64,000 nt of DNA, taken from Raphanus sativus. Lineage: Eukaryota; Streptophyta; Magnoliopsida; Brassicales; Brassicaceae. Positions 53,433-64,000 of the stretch are shown here, piece by piece. Positions within the stretch are counted from its first letter, which is position 1, and every line of letters begins with the position of its first letter. The DNA is taken from positions 31,705,407 through 31,769,406 of the forward strand of contig NC_079515.1 in assembly GCF_000801105.2 (NCBI RefSeq). Reading direction: 5' to 3'. The translations under genes were made by a program, and so were the position numbers. The notes below the pieces were generated by a model. That model did not search any database and was not told where the DNA came from. It saw nothing but the letters and a program-made list of their open reading frames with translations.

Positions 53433-55608
53433 TCTATACTATTAAAGCATGATTCTTTCTATTTTTAACCTCTGAAATACCCTTTTATTTACTATCTACA
53501 CGACTCTTTATTACAACAAAGTCGATATTTGGGCTGCAAAATAGGCCCACTTTCCATGCAAACGGAGAATGTCTCGTCAATCAACGTTACCTAACAAACA
53601 TACAGGTTTGTGTTTGTTTTGTTATTATTTTCGTTTGGGTCATTTGGGCCAATTTCAAATATATTTTTTTTTTCTTTTTTTTGTCATCAATATATTTTTT
53701 TTTCTAACATCAAAGATTTTGTTTAAATAAACATAAATTAAACAGATGATTATGTAATTTTTTCGTTTTTCTCTATATATTTTAAAATTTCATAAAATTA
53801 GAATATTTGTAATGAAAGATGTAAATCTTTTATTGGGGTAATATAATAGTTTATTAACAAGTTAAGTCAGTAAAAAATAACTTTAGAAAAAAAAATTCAA
53901 TACATAATATTGATTAGAGAAATACCACTTCAAAATCTTTTCAAATATCAAATTCAATTTTGTAAACATAAATACTCATTTCTAAAATAATAGTAAACGA
54001 AGATGATAATTTTAAGTTTTCCATTAAAAAATTAATATATATATATATATACATATAAATATTAAAAAATACCAGATATTTTTCAACTTTAAAGGATTTT
54101 TTAATGAGGAAAATAAAATCGTGCTTTATATATCATGTTATTTTTTAATGACTAAATAAATATATAGAATCTTTTATTCTCTTCAAGAAAATAATTGTTT
54201 TCTCTTTCGCTTTTCAGTTCTAAATCGTAACTGTAAATTGAATTCCTAGCACACCCTTCCTGCCAACTTCCATCTATTGTGGTATCCCAATTGCAAAGCC
54301 AAACAGCGATGAATCGGACAGCTCATAATCAAGGTCATGCGGGAAGACCTCCACCTCAATACACAAGTAATATCATCCCCAAACCTTGCTGACAATGAAC
54401 AAAATGCATCGGGTATCAATCGCAACTGTTGGGAAATTACTAACAATTTAACTTTTGCCTGACAAGTTTGAGAATATAAAAATACATTTGGAGGATATTT
54501 GAGATCATTTCTCATTATATTAACTGCGGATCTTTTTATATACAGAAAAACAACTAAACTTGTTCTACCCAGATCACTCCTAACAGAAGACGAAATTAAT
54601 ACCATTTTCAACCGAAATCGTAATAGACTTCCATATCAATTTGATTAGAACTTTCTGAAACCAACAAAGTCTAAACAATGGAGAGGCAAAGGCCAGCCGA
54701 CCTCACGTGGCCATATATTTCCTTCTCACCTTACGTTAGACTTTAGTGTTTGGTATTTTGGAATGATCCATTACGACATATGGTACGTTTGATTGACACA
54801 CACACAGCCGAACATTAGTTCAGTGTATACGCATACTGGCATACCGACACACATAGAATTATATATATATGTATGTATGAAATTTTTTACCCAAAAAAAA
54901 ATATTTATTAATGTAATTACCACACACACACACATATGAAGAAATACGAATGTTGTGAAGTTCCCACACGTTATACCATACATGCATTGGACAATTCCAT
55001 GGGAAGACTCGAACATTTTCAGGAAAAAAAGATACTGAAATTGTGTATAGTTGTTGAATCTTAAATCCGGTAACCGAGTTTTAGGAGTTTTAATCAACTG
55101 ATAATTAGAGTTTAGGGGTCAAATGTTTTGTTTATTGAAGTGTATCAAAGTTAAATGCCAAAAGAGAAAAAATACAAGGGAAACAAACGCGTAGTCAAAA
55201 ATGATTAACTTGTTGTCAGTAGTTATTTATCTCACGGTGTTCTCTCTCTGTTTTTTCATTGTCCCCCTTCTCTCTCTGTGTCTTCTTTTTAGACATCTTA
55301 TTCCCCTTGATTCCATCTTCACCATCATTATTTCTCGGATCACGAACAGTGTTCAGCGGGATTGTTAACAGTTATATTCGGTGCCGTAGTAGGGTGTAAG
55401 TGCTCTTCTCTCCTGAATTCAGTTGTGTGTGTCAAATCGTCCTGACGAACATATAATTCGGTCGACTCTCTCGGTTGATTGGATTGTGCTCTTATTGAAC
55501 CGTTTTTCTTCTTCTCTATTGTTGCTGGGTCGAATCAATTATCGGACCTTGACCGATGGTCAGGACCATATCCAACAATAGTGGTCTTCTACGTATCCTT
55601 AGCCCTTA
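53433..55608. other. Helitron-like 5' end and intergenic DNA
   Basis: TCTATACTATTAAAGCATGA after A at 53432 is a typical Helitron 5' end; I found no matching 3' end downstream. An open frame on the minus strand at 54246-54611 (121 codons) has no recognised domain. CT-rich sequence at about 55240-55400 resembles a 5' UTR and leads to a 17-codon frame at 55556 that stops where the next element begins. Confidence 0.45.
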
Positions 55609-56172
55609 GAGCATGTTTATTGATGTAGCTTAAGAAGGATTCTTAAGAGTAATTGTAATTAAAATAAAATAAAAAAAGGAAAAAAAAGAAGGGACATACC
55701 TTAATCTTTATCGCCGTCCCCCCATCGATTCTTAGCATAATTAGAATTTAATTTAAATGAGAATTAAGGAAAAAAGAATGGGACGTTAACTAAATTAGAT
55801 ACGTCCTTCCCTTGTCCCTGGTGCCACGTGTTGGCTGGTGACGAAGCGGAGAAGCCAAAGAGGGGGAAGACGAGTTTGTGTTTCATTTTCGATATGGAAA
55901 ATGTTTTGTTTGTCTCTCTCGACGACGAAGGCGACGCATGCGATAAAGAAGACCGACGATTTCATCTCCTACCCGTGAGAGATTCTGACCTCTGACTCCG
56001 CCGATTCCACTCCGGTACCTCCTCCACACTCTCTCCCGCATCCCCAACGTCATTCTCCGCCGATTCCACTCCGATAGCTCCCCCGATTCGCAACTGTTTC
56101 TCCGACGATTTCTGACTAAATTCCCTCCCCCGAACCCGTCACCAGATTTCAATCAAAAAGGTACTCCTCTCT

Positions 56173-57334
56173 TGATATCTTGTGTATTTGCATCATTTTG
56201 ATCTTTGTTTTATCTTCTTTTTGATCATTAGAATCCATATAGTATGCATATAGGATGCATTTGCATTGCATTTGTCCTTATCAGGTATTGGAGATGCTAG
56301 TTGGTGACTTTGGAAACATTAGAGATGATTTTGGAGCAAAAGAGGATGATTTATGTTCGAGAATCTCACCACGGCTAAGTGTCCCAGCGTCCTGCGTGCC
56401 CCAGCGGTCTCGTGTCGCGTCATCCAGGCTGCTGCGTGTCTGCTGAGTGACATTTTACCATTTTGCCCCTTTACGTTTTAGAATGGAAAAACCTAAGTTT
56501 AAGTATGTTTTGTAAGCCATTGGAGGCGGATTATCTTTTATCTATTGAAGAACACAAACTCTCTCAAGAAAAACATTTCTTTTTGGCTTGATTTGTTATT
56601 GTTCTTGTGATCTCTCGTCTATTTCTCTACATGATTAATCTGAAATCCATCATGGGTTTAAGAGGAATCATGGAGATTAGTGAGTAATCATCTTTTGGAT
56701 TCATGGGTTAGGGTGATTAGGCTAGTTCTAGGATGTTTTAGATATAGATCATACTTGTTCCTTGCTAGTAGAGTGATCTTAATGCATCATTTGAGTATGC
56801 CACTCAAAGGGTGATCTCTAGGCATTTCTCACCCGACAGGTGTTTGATGAAATGCCTGAGTCAGCTCTCCTAGGCTTTTAGTGTACTTTGCCAAAGACAT
56901 TTGTTGTTAAAGATGCTAAGATAGCTAATAGACTTGTTAGTAATGATTGCTTGCATGTTATTCAACCAAAGACATTTGATGTTTGAGATATGTTAGCAAA
57001 TGAGCATTCATCTAGACATAGAGCTTGCTTAGAATTGTGTCTAAACTTAAGGTTGATAGTTTGATTTATCATTTGCATTCCTTAGATCGAAACCTGATCA
57101 CCCAAGGTCTAAATCCCTATACCCATGAGTTCTCCTTTCCAATAGCTTAAGAGTATCATTTTACTGTTTTGCATTAGCTTTAATCATTAGTTTAGAATTC
57201 ATCAAATCACTGGTTGCACTTAGATTAGGCAAATACTTGCATTCTCTCTGATTTTAAATCCCTCAGAACTGGTTCGACAACTTACTTCCACTATTCTATC
57301 ATTTGACTTAGGAGCCTCAAAACTCCTAACATCA
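56173..57334 (+). repeat. 5' LTR, with a 154-base internal deletion
   Basis: Nearly identical to the 3' LTR except that it lacks 154 bases. The missing segment is flanked in the 3' LTR by 40-base direct repeats (61882-61921 and 62036-62075), so it was probably lost by recombination or slippage between them. Confidence 0.92.
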
Positions 57335-57462
57335 AATTGGCGCCGTTGCCAAATTCTGAGTTTGATTTGAACATTGAGATTTAGTCATTTGCTTGAGACT
57401 AAGTCATTTTTATTTTTGTCAGTTACTGATTCTCTTCTTCACTCTTTGTGATTTTCAGGTGT

Positions 57463-59949
57463 ATGAACTTGAGGAGCAAGGGTACATCAAACCTTGTTCC
57501 AAGAGCCGCAGACATCAGAGCTTTAGAGAGAGAGTGTACTAGAAAGAGAAGACAAGAAGAGCAACAGGCTCAACTGCAGACACTGGAACCTGCAATGGAA
57601 GAACAACAAAATCCTCAGAACCCCAATGGAGTCAACAATGTTCCACCACAAGGGGCTCAACAGCGACCAGCTCGCCCCATTGGCACTTATGACCGCCCCA
57701 ACATCCATGGTCCTAGACTTGGAATCCGAGCACCAGCTGTGGCTGCTAACAACTTTGAGATCAAGTCAGGGCTGCTCAACTGCATAGAGAACAACAAGTA
57801 TCATGGTCTGGCTGTGGAAGACCCATTTGATCACTTGGATAAGTTTGACAGCTACTGTGGTATGTCAAAGACTAATGGTGTGTCAGAGGATGCTTTAAAG
57901 CTCAATCTATTCCCCTTCTCTTTGGGGGATAAGGCACGTCAGTGGGAGAAGTCTCTACCAAGTGACTCCATCACTACTTGGGAAGACTGCAAAAAGGCAT
58001 TCTTGGAGAAGTTCTTCTCTACCTCAAGAACTGCTAAGTTGAGGAATGAGATCTCCAGCTTCCAACAGAAGAACTTGGAAGGATTCAGTGAAGCTTGGGA
58101 GAGGTTCAATGGTTACCAAGCTCAGTGCCCACACCATGGTTTTTCAAAGGAGAGCTTGCTGAGCACATTCTACAGAGGTGCTCTTCCTAAGTACAGAGCC
58201 AGACTGGATACAGCTAGTAATGGGTTATTTTTGGGGAGAACTGAGGAAGAAGCAGAGGCTCTGGTTGACAACATGGTTAAGAGTGATGCAGTCTACAGCG
58301 GAGACCATGACAGAAGCAGTAGAGGTGATGACAAGCACACAAGGAATGAGATAAAGGCTCTTCAGGAGAAGATTGACACACTCATTGCTGATAAGGCTAC
58401 ACAAGCGCAAGTGAACTTTGTTGGTAACCCACAACAGGAGATACCTCCTACTGTCAATGAGGTTGAGGGTTTGGAAGGGCAAGAAGAATTGTGTTTCATC
58501 AACAGCAATGGTAGCTGGTACAAGAAGGAACCCAACTTTCAGTACAACAACTACCAACAGAAGCCCTATTCAAACAACCAGCAGAGTGGTTATCAGCCTA
58601 GAAACAAACAGCCAAGCAACTACCAGCCTCAGCAAAACCCCTCTCCTGGCTCCTCTACCCCTCAAGAGAGCAGCACTGATGCCTTACTGAAACAGATCTT
58701 AGAGTCTCAGACTAGAAGTGAGAAGCATGTGGGCTATGAGCTGAAGAACCTTCACTCCAAGATTGATGGGAGTTACAATGAGCTCAACAACAAATTCTCC
58801 CACCTTGCTTCTTCTGTCAAGAATTTGGAGAATCAGTTTGCTTCCATGAGCACCCACCAGAATCGCCAGCCAGGATCTCTACCTGGAAAATCTGATCAAA
58901 ACCCCAAGGAAGCAAAAGCCGTCACACTCAGGAGTGGTAAGCAGTTACCTCCTAGAACCCTCACCAAAGATGCTGAGAAACAAGGTGAGGAGGTAGCCAT
59001 CAATCTAGATGATGAAGTGGTCATTGTTGATGAGAAGACAGATGATGAGATCTTGGAGAAGATTGAGAAAGATAAAGGTAAAGGAAAGGTTGGAGAAAAG
59101 AAGAAGACAATAAAAGATGGTGAATCTACTGCTCCAGCAGGTGAGAGCTCTTCTGTCCCTCCTCCCTATGAACCCAAGCTTCCATTCCCTGGTAGATTCA
59201 AGAAGCAGCTGTTACAGAAGTACAAGGCTTTGTTTGAGAAGCAGATGAGTGAAGCTCAGGTTACAATGCCCATCATTGATGCTTTCATGCTGATTCCTCA
59301 ATACAGCAAGTTCTTGAAAGATGTTGTAGCTGCTAAGAAGAAAGAGATGGAGGGAATGATGGTTCTGAGTCATGAGTGCAATGCCATCATTCAGAGGCTT
59401 GATGCTCCAGAGAAGCTAGAGGATCCAGGATGCTTCACACTACCTTGTGCTCTTGGACCTATGGTATTTGAGAAATGTCTCTGCGATTTGGGAGCTAGTG
59501 TCAGCTTGATGCCTTTGTCTGTGGCAAAGAAGCTTGGCTTCACTCAATACAAGAAGTGTAGACTCTCTCTGGTGTTGGCTGATCGTTCAGTGAAGTACCC
59601 TGTGGGCATCCTAGAGAACCTCCCTGTGAAGATTGGAGGATATGAAATACCTACAGATTTTGTGGTGCTTGAAATGGGTGAGGAGGCTCAAGACCCATTG
59701 ATTCTTGGAAGGCCATTCTTAGCTACAGCAGGAGCTATCGTGAATGTGAAAGAAGGCAACATTGACCTTCATTTGGGTAAGGAGAACATCCTCCACTTTG
59801 ACATCAAGGAGAAAATGAGGAACCCCACTGTGTTTGGACAAGCCTTCATCATTGAAGAAATGGGCCCTCCATCTGATGATCACCTTGGTGAGCTACCACC
59901 TGAGGAAGATGGGGTGTTAACTCCACTTTCTGCACCTACTCCAGCCTGA
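57463..59949 (+). CDS. Gag-protease polyprotein of the Athila-like element
   Basis: 828 aa from the ATG at 57463 (MNLRSKGTSNLVPRAADIRA); the frame extends 5 codons upstream, but only with GTG. The retrotransposon gag domain spans about residues 100-260 (FEIKSGLLNCI, DPFDHLDKFDSYC, KARQWEKSLP, LEKFFSTSRTAKLRNEI). Next come a Q/N/P-rich linker (about 365-415), a coiled region, a lysine/glutamate-rich stretch (about 540-565), and a retropepsin-like domain at about 665-770. The retropepsin active-site motif is CDLGAS instead of the usual D(S/T)G, and PLILGRPFLATAGA follows. No zinc knuckle is visible. The frame has no interruption over 2.5 kb, suggesting recent or selected activity. Confidence 0.93.
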   Translation: MNLRSKGTSNLVPRAADIRALERECTRKRRQEEQQAQLQTLEPAMEEQQNPQNPNGVNNVPPQGAQQRPARPIGTYDRPNIHGPRLGIRAPAVAANNFEIKSGLLNCIENNKYHGLAVEDPFDHLDKFDSYCGMSKTNGVSEDALKLNLFPFSLGDKARQWEKSLPSDSITTWEDCKKAFLEKFFSTSRTAKLRNEISSFQQKNLEGFSEAWERFNGYQAQCPHHGFSKESLLSTFYRGALPKYRARLDTASNGLFLGRTEEEAEALVDNMVKSDAVYSGDHDRSSRGDDKHTRNEIKALQEKIDTLIADKATQAQVNFVGNPQQEIPPTVNEVEGLEGQEELCFINSNGSWYKKEPNFQYNNYQQKPYSNNQQSGYQPRNKQPSNYQPQQNPSPGSSTPQESSTDALLKQILESQTRSEKHVGYELKNLHSKIDGSYNELNNKFSHLASSVKNLENQFASMSTHQNRQPGSLPGKSDQNPKEAKAVTLRSGKQLPPRTLTKDAEKQGEEVAINLDDEVVIVDEKTDDEILEKIEKDKGKGKVGEKKKTIKDGESTAPAGESSSVPPPYEPKLPFPGRFKKQLLQKYKALFEKQMSEAQVTMPIIDAFMLIPQYSKFLKDVVAAKKKEMEGMMVLSHECNAIIQRLDAPEKLEDPGCFTLPCALGPMVFEKCLCDLGASVSLMPLSVAKKLGFTQYKKCRLSLVLADRSVKYPVGILENLPVKIGGYEIPTDFVVLEMGEEAQDPLILGRPFLATAGAIVNVKEGNIDLHLGKENILHFDIKEKMRNPTVFGQAFIIEEMGPPSDDHLGELPPEEDGVLTPLSAPTPA

Positions 59950-61679
59950 TCCAAAGGAGGCAAAGTCAAGCTAGAGACTTAAAACAAGCTCACTTGGGAG
60001 GAAGTCCCATGAGTATCCTTGTATATATTGCATTAGTATTTACATTTTCATTTTACTGCATAAAACAATGGGAAAATGAAGTTGTGTGCAGGTGTGGAGC
60101 AGAAAATCGGACATCAGAGCGAGGTCATGGAGCGAGGGAGAGAAGTCGCTCCAGCTGGGAGCGACTTGCCCACAGCGACCCCTCCACCTCGCTCCCGTCT
60201 CAGGTAACTGGAAACTTCCCTTCTCCCAGTTCTTTGCATTTTCGAATTTCATTGGGTACCTCACTCACACAGAGACTGTGTGATTTAAGTGTGGGGGAGG
60301 TGCCAAGCATTTGATCATGTTTGTTATGATGATTTTGAGTCTCATACATTGCATATTACATTCTTATTTGCATAGAAAAACCAAAAAAAAATTAAAAATT
60401 TTGAAAAACACAAAAAGAATCATTTAGTTTGCATCATTTGCACTTTTAGGAGAGTCTAGAGCATATAGGTTGCATTCATTTGCATTGGGAGCAATGATTT
60501 AAAATGCCTTGTAGAGAGCACTGTCTAGCCTCGTATAGTTCATGCACTTCTCTTGAAAACCTTGTAAGCTTCGTGCCTTGAAAACTCTCCCTGAAACTCA
60601 ATCTCTTAAGCCAACTACAACCTTGAATTGAACTGAATGAACTTAATTTCTTGCTCATGGTCCCTTGTGTGCTAAGTCATGGATATACACACTAGATTTG
60701 TCACATCTTTTATGCCGATCTTTTTGACAATCTCTAGTGGCATTCTACTCCCTAAAACCCTCTCCTCCTTTTAAGCCTTAATTGTTTGTTGAGTGAGGCC
60801 TTTTTCGGAAAGTCTTACATGCGCATAATCTTGAGAGTATTGGGAACGACAATGCTCAGTCTTCATTCTTGCTAGATTGCTTACGCTATTGTCTAGCCAT
60901 AGGTGGGGGTGAGTGTTGTAAAGTTTGAACTTGAAAGTTGAATGGGAATGAATGAACTCTTGTGCTTAATTGTCTTATTGGAAATTGTATAAACCTCTAG
61001 CTCAAAGTTGTGAAAGTCTTGGCCCCCAAATAAAAAAAAAAATAAGAAACCGAAAAAAAAAAAAAAATTTGAAAAAGGGGGCTAGCAAAGTGAGAATGAG
61101 CTTAGAGGTTGTGTTTTAAAAGTTTAAATATTTCCCTTGATTAAGAGTTTGTGGATGTGTTCTTGAGATTTTTGGGTGAGAGATGTGAGATGGGTGTAAC
61201 TTGGGATTTTAATTGTGTCACTTGTATGTTTGAAAAAGGGTAGAACAATGAAGATTGAGCGTTGTATGCATTAGTTGATCCCTTTCTTAGATATATTATG
61301 TGCAATGTCAAGGCTACTTGTTTTGAGAGTGAACCACCTTGAAGATAATGAGTTTTGAACCCCTTGATCACTAGAATGAAAAGCCTTCCCTTACCCAAAT
61401 GACTTGGACCAATTGACCATTTGCATAGAACTCACTTATTGTATTGCTTAATGAATGTGAGAGTTGGCTGAATTGAATGTGTGGATGCATAATGTTGAGT
61501 TAAGATAGGCCTAGAGAAGCTAGAGGATAATAAGAGAGAGTGTGCTCATGTTGAATTCAGATGTTAAATCGAGTGCTTTGTATGTTTCTTTTGGCTATGA
61601 GCTCCCACTTTCAAACCTCTTTCCTTATGAGTTCTAGAAAGTTCACTTGTGGACAAGTAAAGGACTAGTGTGGGGGAGT
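59950..61679 (+). other. Non-coding 3' internal region of the LTR element
   Basis: 1.73 kb between the gag-protease stop and the 3' LTR. No pol homology in any frame. It has A-rich runs (about 60380-60420 and 61028-61070), a second purine tract near 60290, and moderate complexity. In full Athila-like elements pol would lie here. Confidence 0.75.
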
Positions 61680-62995
61680 TGATATCTTGTGTATTTGCAT
61701 CATTTTGATCTTTGTTTTATCTTCTTTTTGATCATTAGAATCCATATAGTATGCATATAGGATGCATTTGCATTGCATTTGTCCTTATCAGGTATTGGAG
61801 ATGCTAGTTGGTGACTTTGGAAACATTAGAGATGATTTTGGAGCAAAAGAGGATGATTTATGTTCGAGAATCTCACCACGGCTAAGTGTCCCAGCGGCCT
61901 GCGTGCCCCAGCGGTCTCGTGTCCCCGTCCTCCATGCCGCTGTGCATCGACAAAAAGCTAGAGAAAATACGCAAGCTCACTCGGCCTGGTCCCGCGGTCT
62001 CCCTGCCCGCGCCACAGAACTGAAGCTCCCAGCGTCTAAGTGTCCCAGCGGCCTGCGTGCCCCAGCGGTCTTGTGGCGCGTCATCCAGGCTGCTGCGTGT
62101 CTGCTGAGTGACATTTTACCATTTTGCCCCTTTACGTTTTAGAATGGAAAAACCTAAGTTTAAGTATGTTTTGTAAGCCATTGGAGGCGGATTATCTTTT
62201 ATCTATTGAAGAACACAAACTCTCTCAAGAAAAACATTTCTTTTTGGCTTGATTTGTTATTGTTCTTGTGATCTCTCATCTATTTCTCTACATGATTAAT
62301 CTGAAATCCATCATGGGTTTAAGAGGAATCATGGAGATTAGTGAGTAATCATCTTTTGGATTCATGGGTTAGGGTGATTAGGCTAGTTCTAGGATGTTTT
62401 AGATATAGATCATACTTGTTCCTTGCTAGTAGAGTGATCTTAATGCATCATTTGAGTATGCCACTCAAAGGGTGATCTCTAGGCATTTCTCACCCGACAG
62501 GTGTTTGATGAAATGCCTGAGTCAGCTCTCCTAGGCTTTTAGTGTACTTTGCCAAAGACATTTGTTGTTAAAGATGCTAAGATAGCTAATAGACTTGTTA
62601 GTAATGATTGCTTGCATGTTATTCAACCAAAGACATTTGATGTTTGAGATATGTTAGCAAATGAGCATTCATCTAGACATAGAGCTTGCTTAGAATTGTG
62701 TCTAGACTTAAGGTTGATAGTTTGATTTATCATTTGCATTCCTTAGATCGAAACCTGATCACCCAAGGTCTAAATCCCTATACCCATGAGTTCTCCTTTC
62801 CAATAGCTTAAGAGTATCATTTTACTGTTTTGCATTAGCTTTAATCATTAGTTTAGAATTCATCAAATCACTGGTTGCACTTAGATTAGGCAAATACTTG
62901 CATTCTCTCTGATTTTAAATCCCTCAGAACTGGTTCGACAACTTACTTCCACTATTCTATCATTTGACTTAGGAGCCTCAAAACTCCTAACATCA
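61680..62995 (+). repeat. 3' LTR, full-length
   Basis: 1,316 bp. It retains the 154-base segment missing from the 5' LTR, including a GC-rich stretch with two copies of a 40-base repeat. Confidence 0.93.
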
Positions 62996-63000
62996 TCTCT

Positions 63001-63940
63001 GCCTGTAGATTAGTTTCTGTTTCTCGATCTAGTTCCTCCGCATGCGTTTCTAGATGCTTTGTTGTGATGATTTGTTCGGTAGATTAGTTTTTGTTTGTGG
63101 ATATAGTTCCTCCGACTCGGGCATCTACGAAAGCTAATTAGTTTTGATATGTTCGGTTTGTTTAACTTATGAGTTAAAATTTAGTTTCTTTTTTGATGAT
63201 GATGATCGTTGATGGTTTCTTTGATGCTGTTTCGTTGATGGTATGTTCGGTTATTGATTCTTTGATAGTTTCACATATCATTTCTGAACTTAAGTTATTT
63301 CTGTCTTGATATTATATCGCATACAAGTTGTTTGTGTTTTGATTTCTTATCACATTTTATTTCTGGAGTTAAGTCGTTTGTGTTTTGAAGCTATCGTCTT
63401 ATTAAGTATAGTAGATAGAGCAGATAATATTTTCCTCAAAGCAAAGTTGCTTTCGTAGATGTGACTTCAATTGAAAATTATATGAAAGCTTTTAGTTGGT
63501 TGTTGTATTTGATTATTCTTAACGAAAGCTGTCATATTTTAGTTATGTGTTGACGATTAGCCTAGTCATTTACTTGAATGGTTGAAGTGTAACAAAAAAA
63601 TACAGCTTAGTTATTTCCTTGAATGGTTAGGATTGAAGGTATATAGTTAGGTTTTGGAGATAGTTTTGAAGATAGTTTAGTCGGTCTTGAAGATAGTTTA
63701 CGTTTTGTAGTTGTAGGTGATGAGATTGTAATAAGTTTTGAAGTTATGACTGTAATAAGTTTTGATTAGACCCTTGTAGTTTATGGTTACCTCTTTATGA
63801 TGGTTTATTTAATTAGCTTTAGTTAATTATCACCTATAAAAACAGAGCAAGCTTTCATTGTTTTACACACATCATCTTCTTTCACTCTTTGTTTGCGCCA
63901 TCTGTTCCTTTCTTCCCCTCTTCTCTGTCTTCTAATCGCT
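63001..63940 (+). other. Upstream region of the Myb-like ORF
   Basis: Thymine-rich non-coding sequence with several repeats of the phrase gtagattagtttctgttt / gtagattagtttttgttt (63006 and 63080). A TATA box (TATAAAAA) lies at 63835-63842, about 100 bases before the ATG. Confidence 0.6.
63835..63842 (+). promoter_or_regulatory. TATA box of the Myb-like ORF
   Basis: TATAAAAA in the context cacctataaaaacagag, about 100 bases upstream of the ATG at 63941. That is a plausible position for transcription of the final gene. Confidence 0.65.
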
Positions 63941-64000
63941 ATGGATTCAAGGAATCCATTGAATCCATATAGTCAGACTCCTAGTTTAGTCGGTCTCCTT
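63941..64000 (+). CDS. Start of a Myb/SANT-like, Harbinger ORF1-type protein (partial)
   Basis: Only the first 20 codons are in the window: MDSRNPLNPYSQTPSLVGLL, open to the end. This opening resembles a large Brassicaceae family often annotated as glutathione S-transferase T3-like, which is actually a Myb/SANT-like protein of PIF/Harbinger origin. The identification rests on a short N-terminus recalled from memory. A TATA box about 100 bases upstream and the nearby Harbinger-like terminus support it. Confidence 0.5.
   Translation, partial: MDSRNPLNPYSQTPSLVGLL

Larger units (their letters stand above)
56173..62995 (+). mobile_element. Athila-like LTR retrotransposon with gag-protease only (non-autonomous)
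   Basis: 6,823 bp with a perfect 5 bp target duplication, TCTCT (56168-56172 and 62996-63000). The LTRs run TGATATC...TAACATCA: left 56173-57334 (1,162 bp), right 61680-62995 (1,316 bp). The primer-binding site, TGGCGCCGTTGCC, begins just after the left LTR (about 57339). A purine tract, gtgtgggggagt, precedes the right LTR, with a second similar tract at about 60290. Between them lies one open frame (gag plus aspartic protease-like) and about 1.7 kb of non-coding DNA. No reverse transcriptase, RNase H or integrase is encoded, so it must depend on an autonomous partner. Confidence 0.95.
55609..64000 (+). mobile_element. Left part of a probable PIF/Harbinger-type element (runs off the end)
   Basis: GAGCATGTTTATTGATG after TTA (55606-55608) matches the start of Brassica Harbinger-like elements as I remember them, followed by ttaagaaggattcttaag. 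The right end is outside the window. Inside are a GC-rich leader-like segment (about 55870-56160), the inserted LTR retrotransposon, and at 63941 the start of a protein resembling the Myb/SANT-like ORF1 family. Superfamily assignment is inferred from the terminus, the TTA site and ORF1. Confidence 0.5.

Noticed and set aside
54246..54611. 121-codon minus-strand frame
   Set aside because: No recognisable domain, no splice-linked neighbours and no promoter signal, so it is not called as a gene.
55883..56152. 89-codon arginine-rich minus-strand frame
   Set aside because: It arises from CT/CG-rich leader-like sequence of the outer element. Composition is simple and no domain is visible.

Overview
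The window is plant nuclear DNA: genes have many short exons separated by AT-rich introns with GT-AG borders, and repeats and transposons fill the long gaps. The gene content and order (PAP10-like, MCM4, V-ATPase subunit c, polyprenol reductase, a SAUR, a nodulin-like MFS transporter) match what I remember of Arabidopsis chromosome 2 from about At2g16430 to At2g16660. Together with the transposon families this points to a Brassicaceae species, probably a Brassica/Raphanus relative. The locus numbers are from memory and were not searched.

Layout. 1-3,536: two tandem purple acid phosphatase genes on the minus strand; the first runs off the window start and the second is complete (8 exons, 466 aa). 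3,537-8,520: AT-rich intergenic DNA with a Helitron-like end and a 1.06 kb Harbinger-type element. 8,521-24,899: MCM4 (18 exons, 831 aa), a small unknown gene, VHA-c and a broken polyprenol reductase, followed by a second tandem copy of almost all of it. The duplication junction is at 17,565. Copy 2 of MCM4 is cut in exon 13, while both VHA-c genes and both small genes are intact. The first 4.3 kb of the two copies looks identical, but the rest has diverged. A 687 bp Helitron sits only in copy 1, and copy 2 preserves its exact empty site. 27,079-27,405: a SAUR gene. 27,406-33,610: repeats, including a MITE and a Helitron. 33,611-41,498: a three-exon MFS/nodulin-like transporter whose second intron holds a 4.54 kb Ty1/copia element with identical LTRs. 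41,499-55,608: repeat-rich DNA (diverged direct repeats, a Helitron, a 5'-truncated LINE with a 17 bp target-site duplication, AT microsatellites). 55,609 to the end: probably the left part of a PIF/Harbinger-type element with a Myb-like ORF1 starting at 63,941, into which a 6.8 kb Athila-like LTR retrotransposon carrying only gag and protease has inserted (TSD TCTCT).

No operon-like or defence-like system is present and none should be expected here. The genes are independent housekeeping loci: phosphate scavenging, replication licensing, vacuolar acidification, dolichol synthesis, auxin response and membrane transport. The interesting material is structural: the mosaic tandem duplication, the dated transposon insertions, the gag-protease-only retrotransposon and the nested elements.
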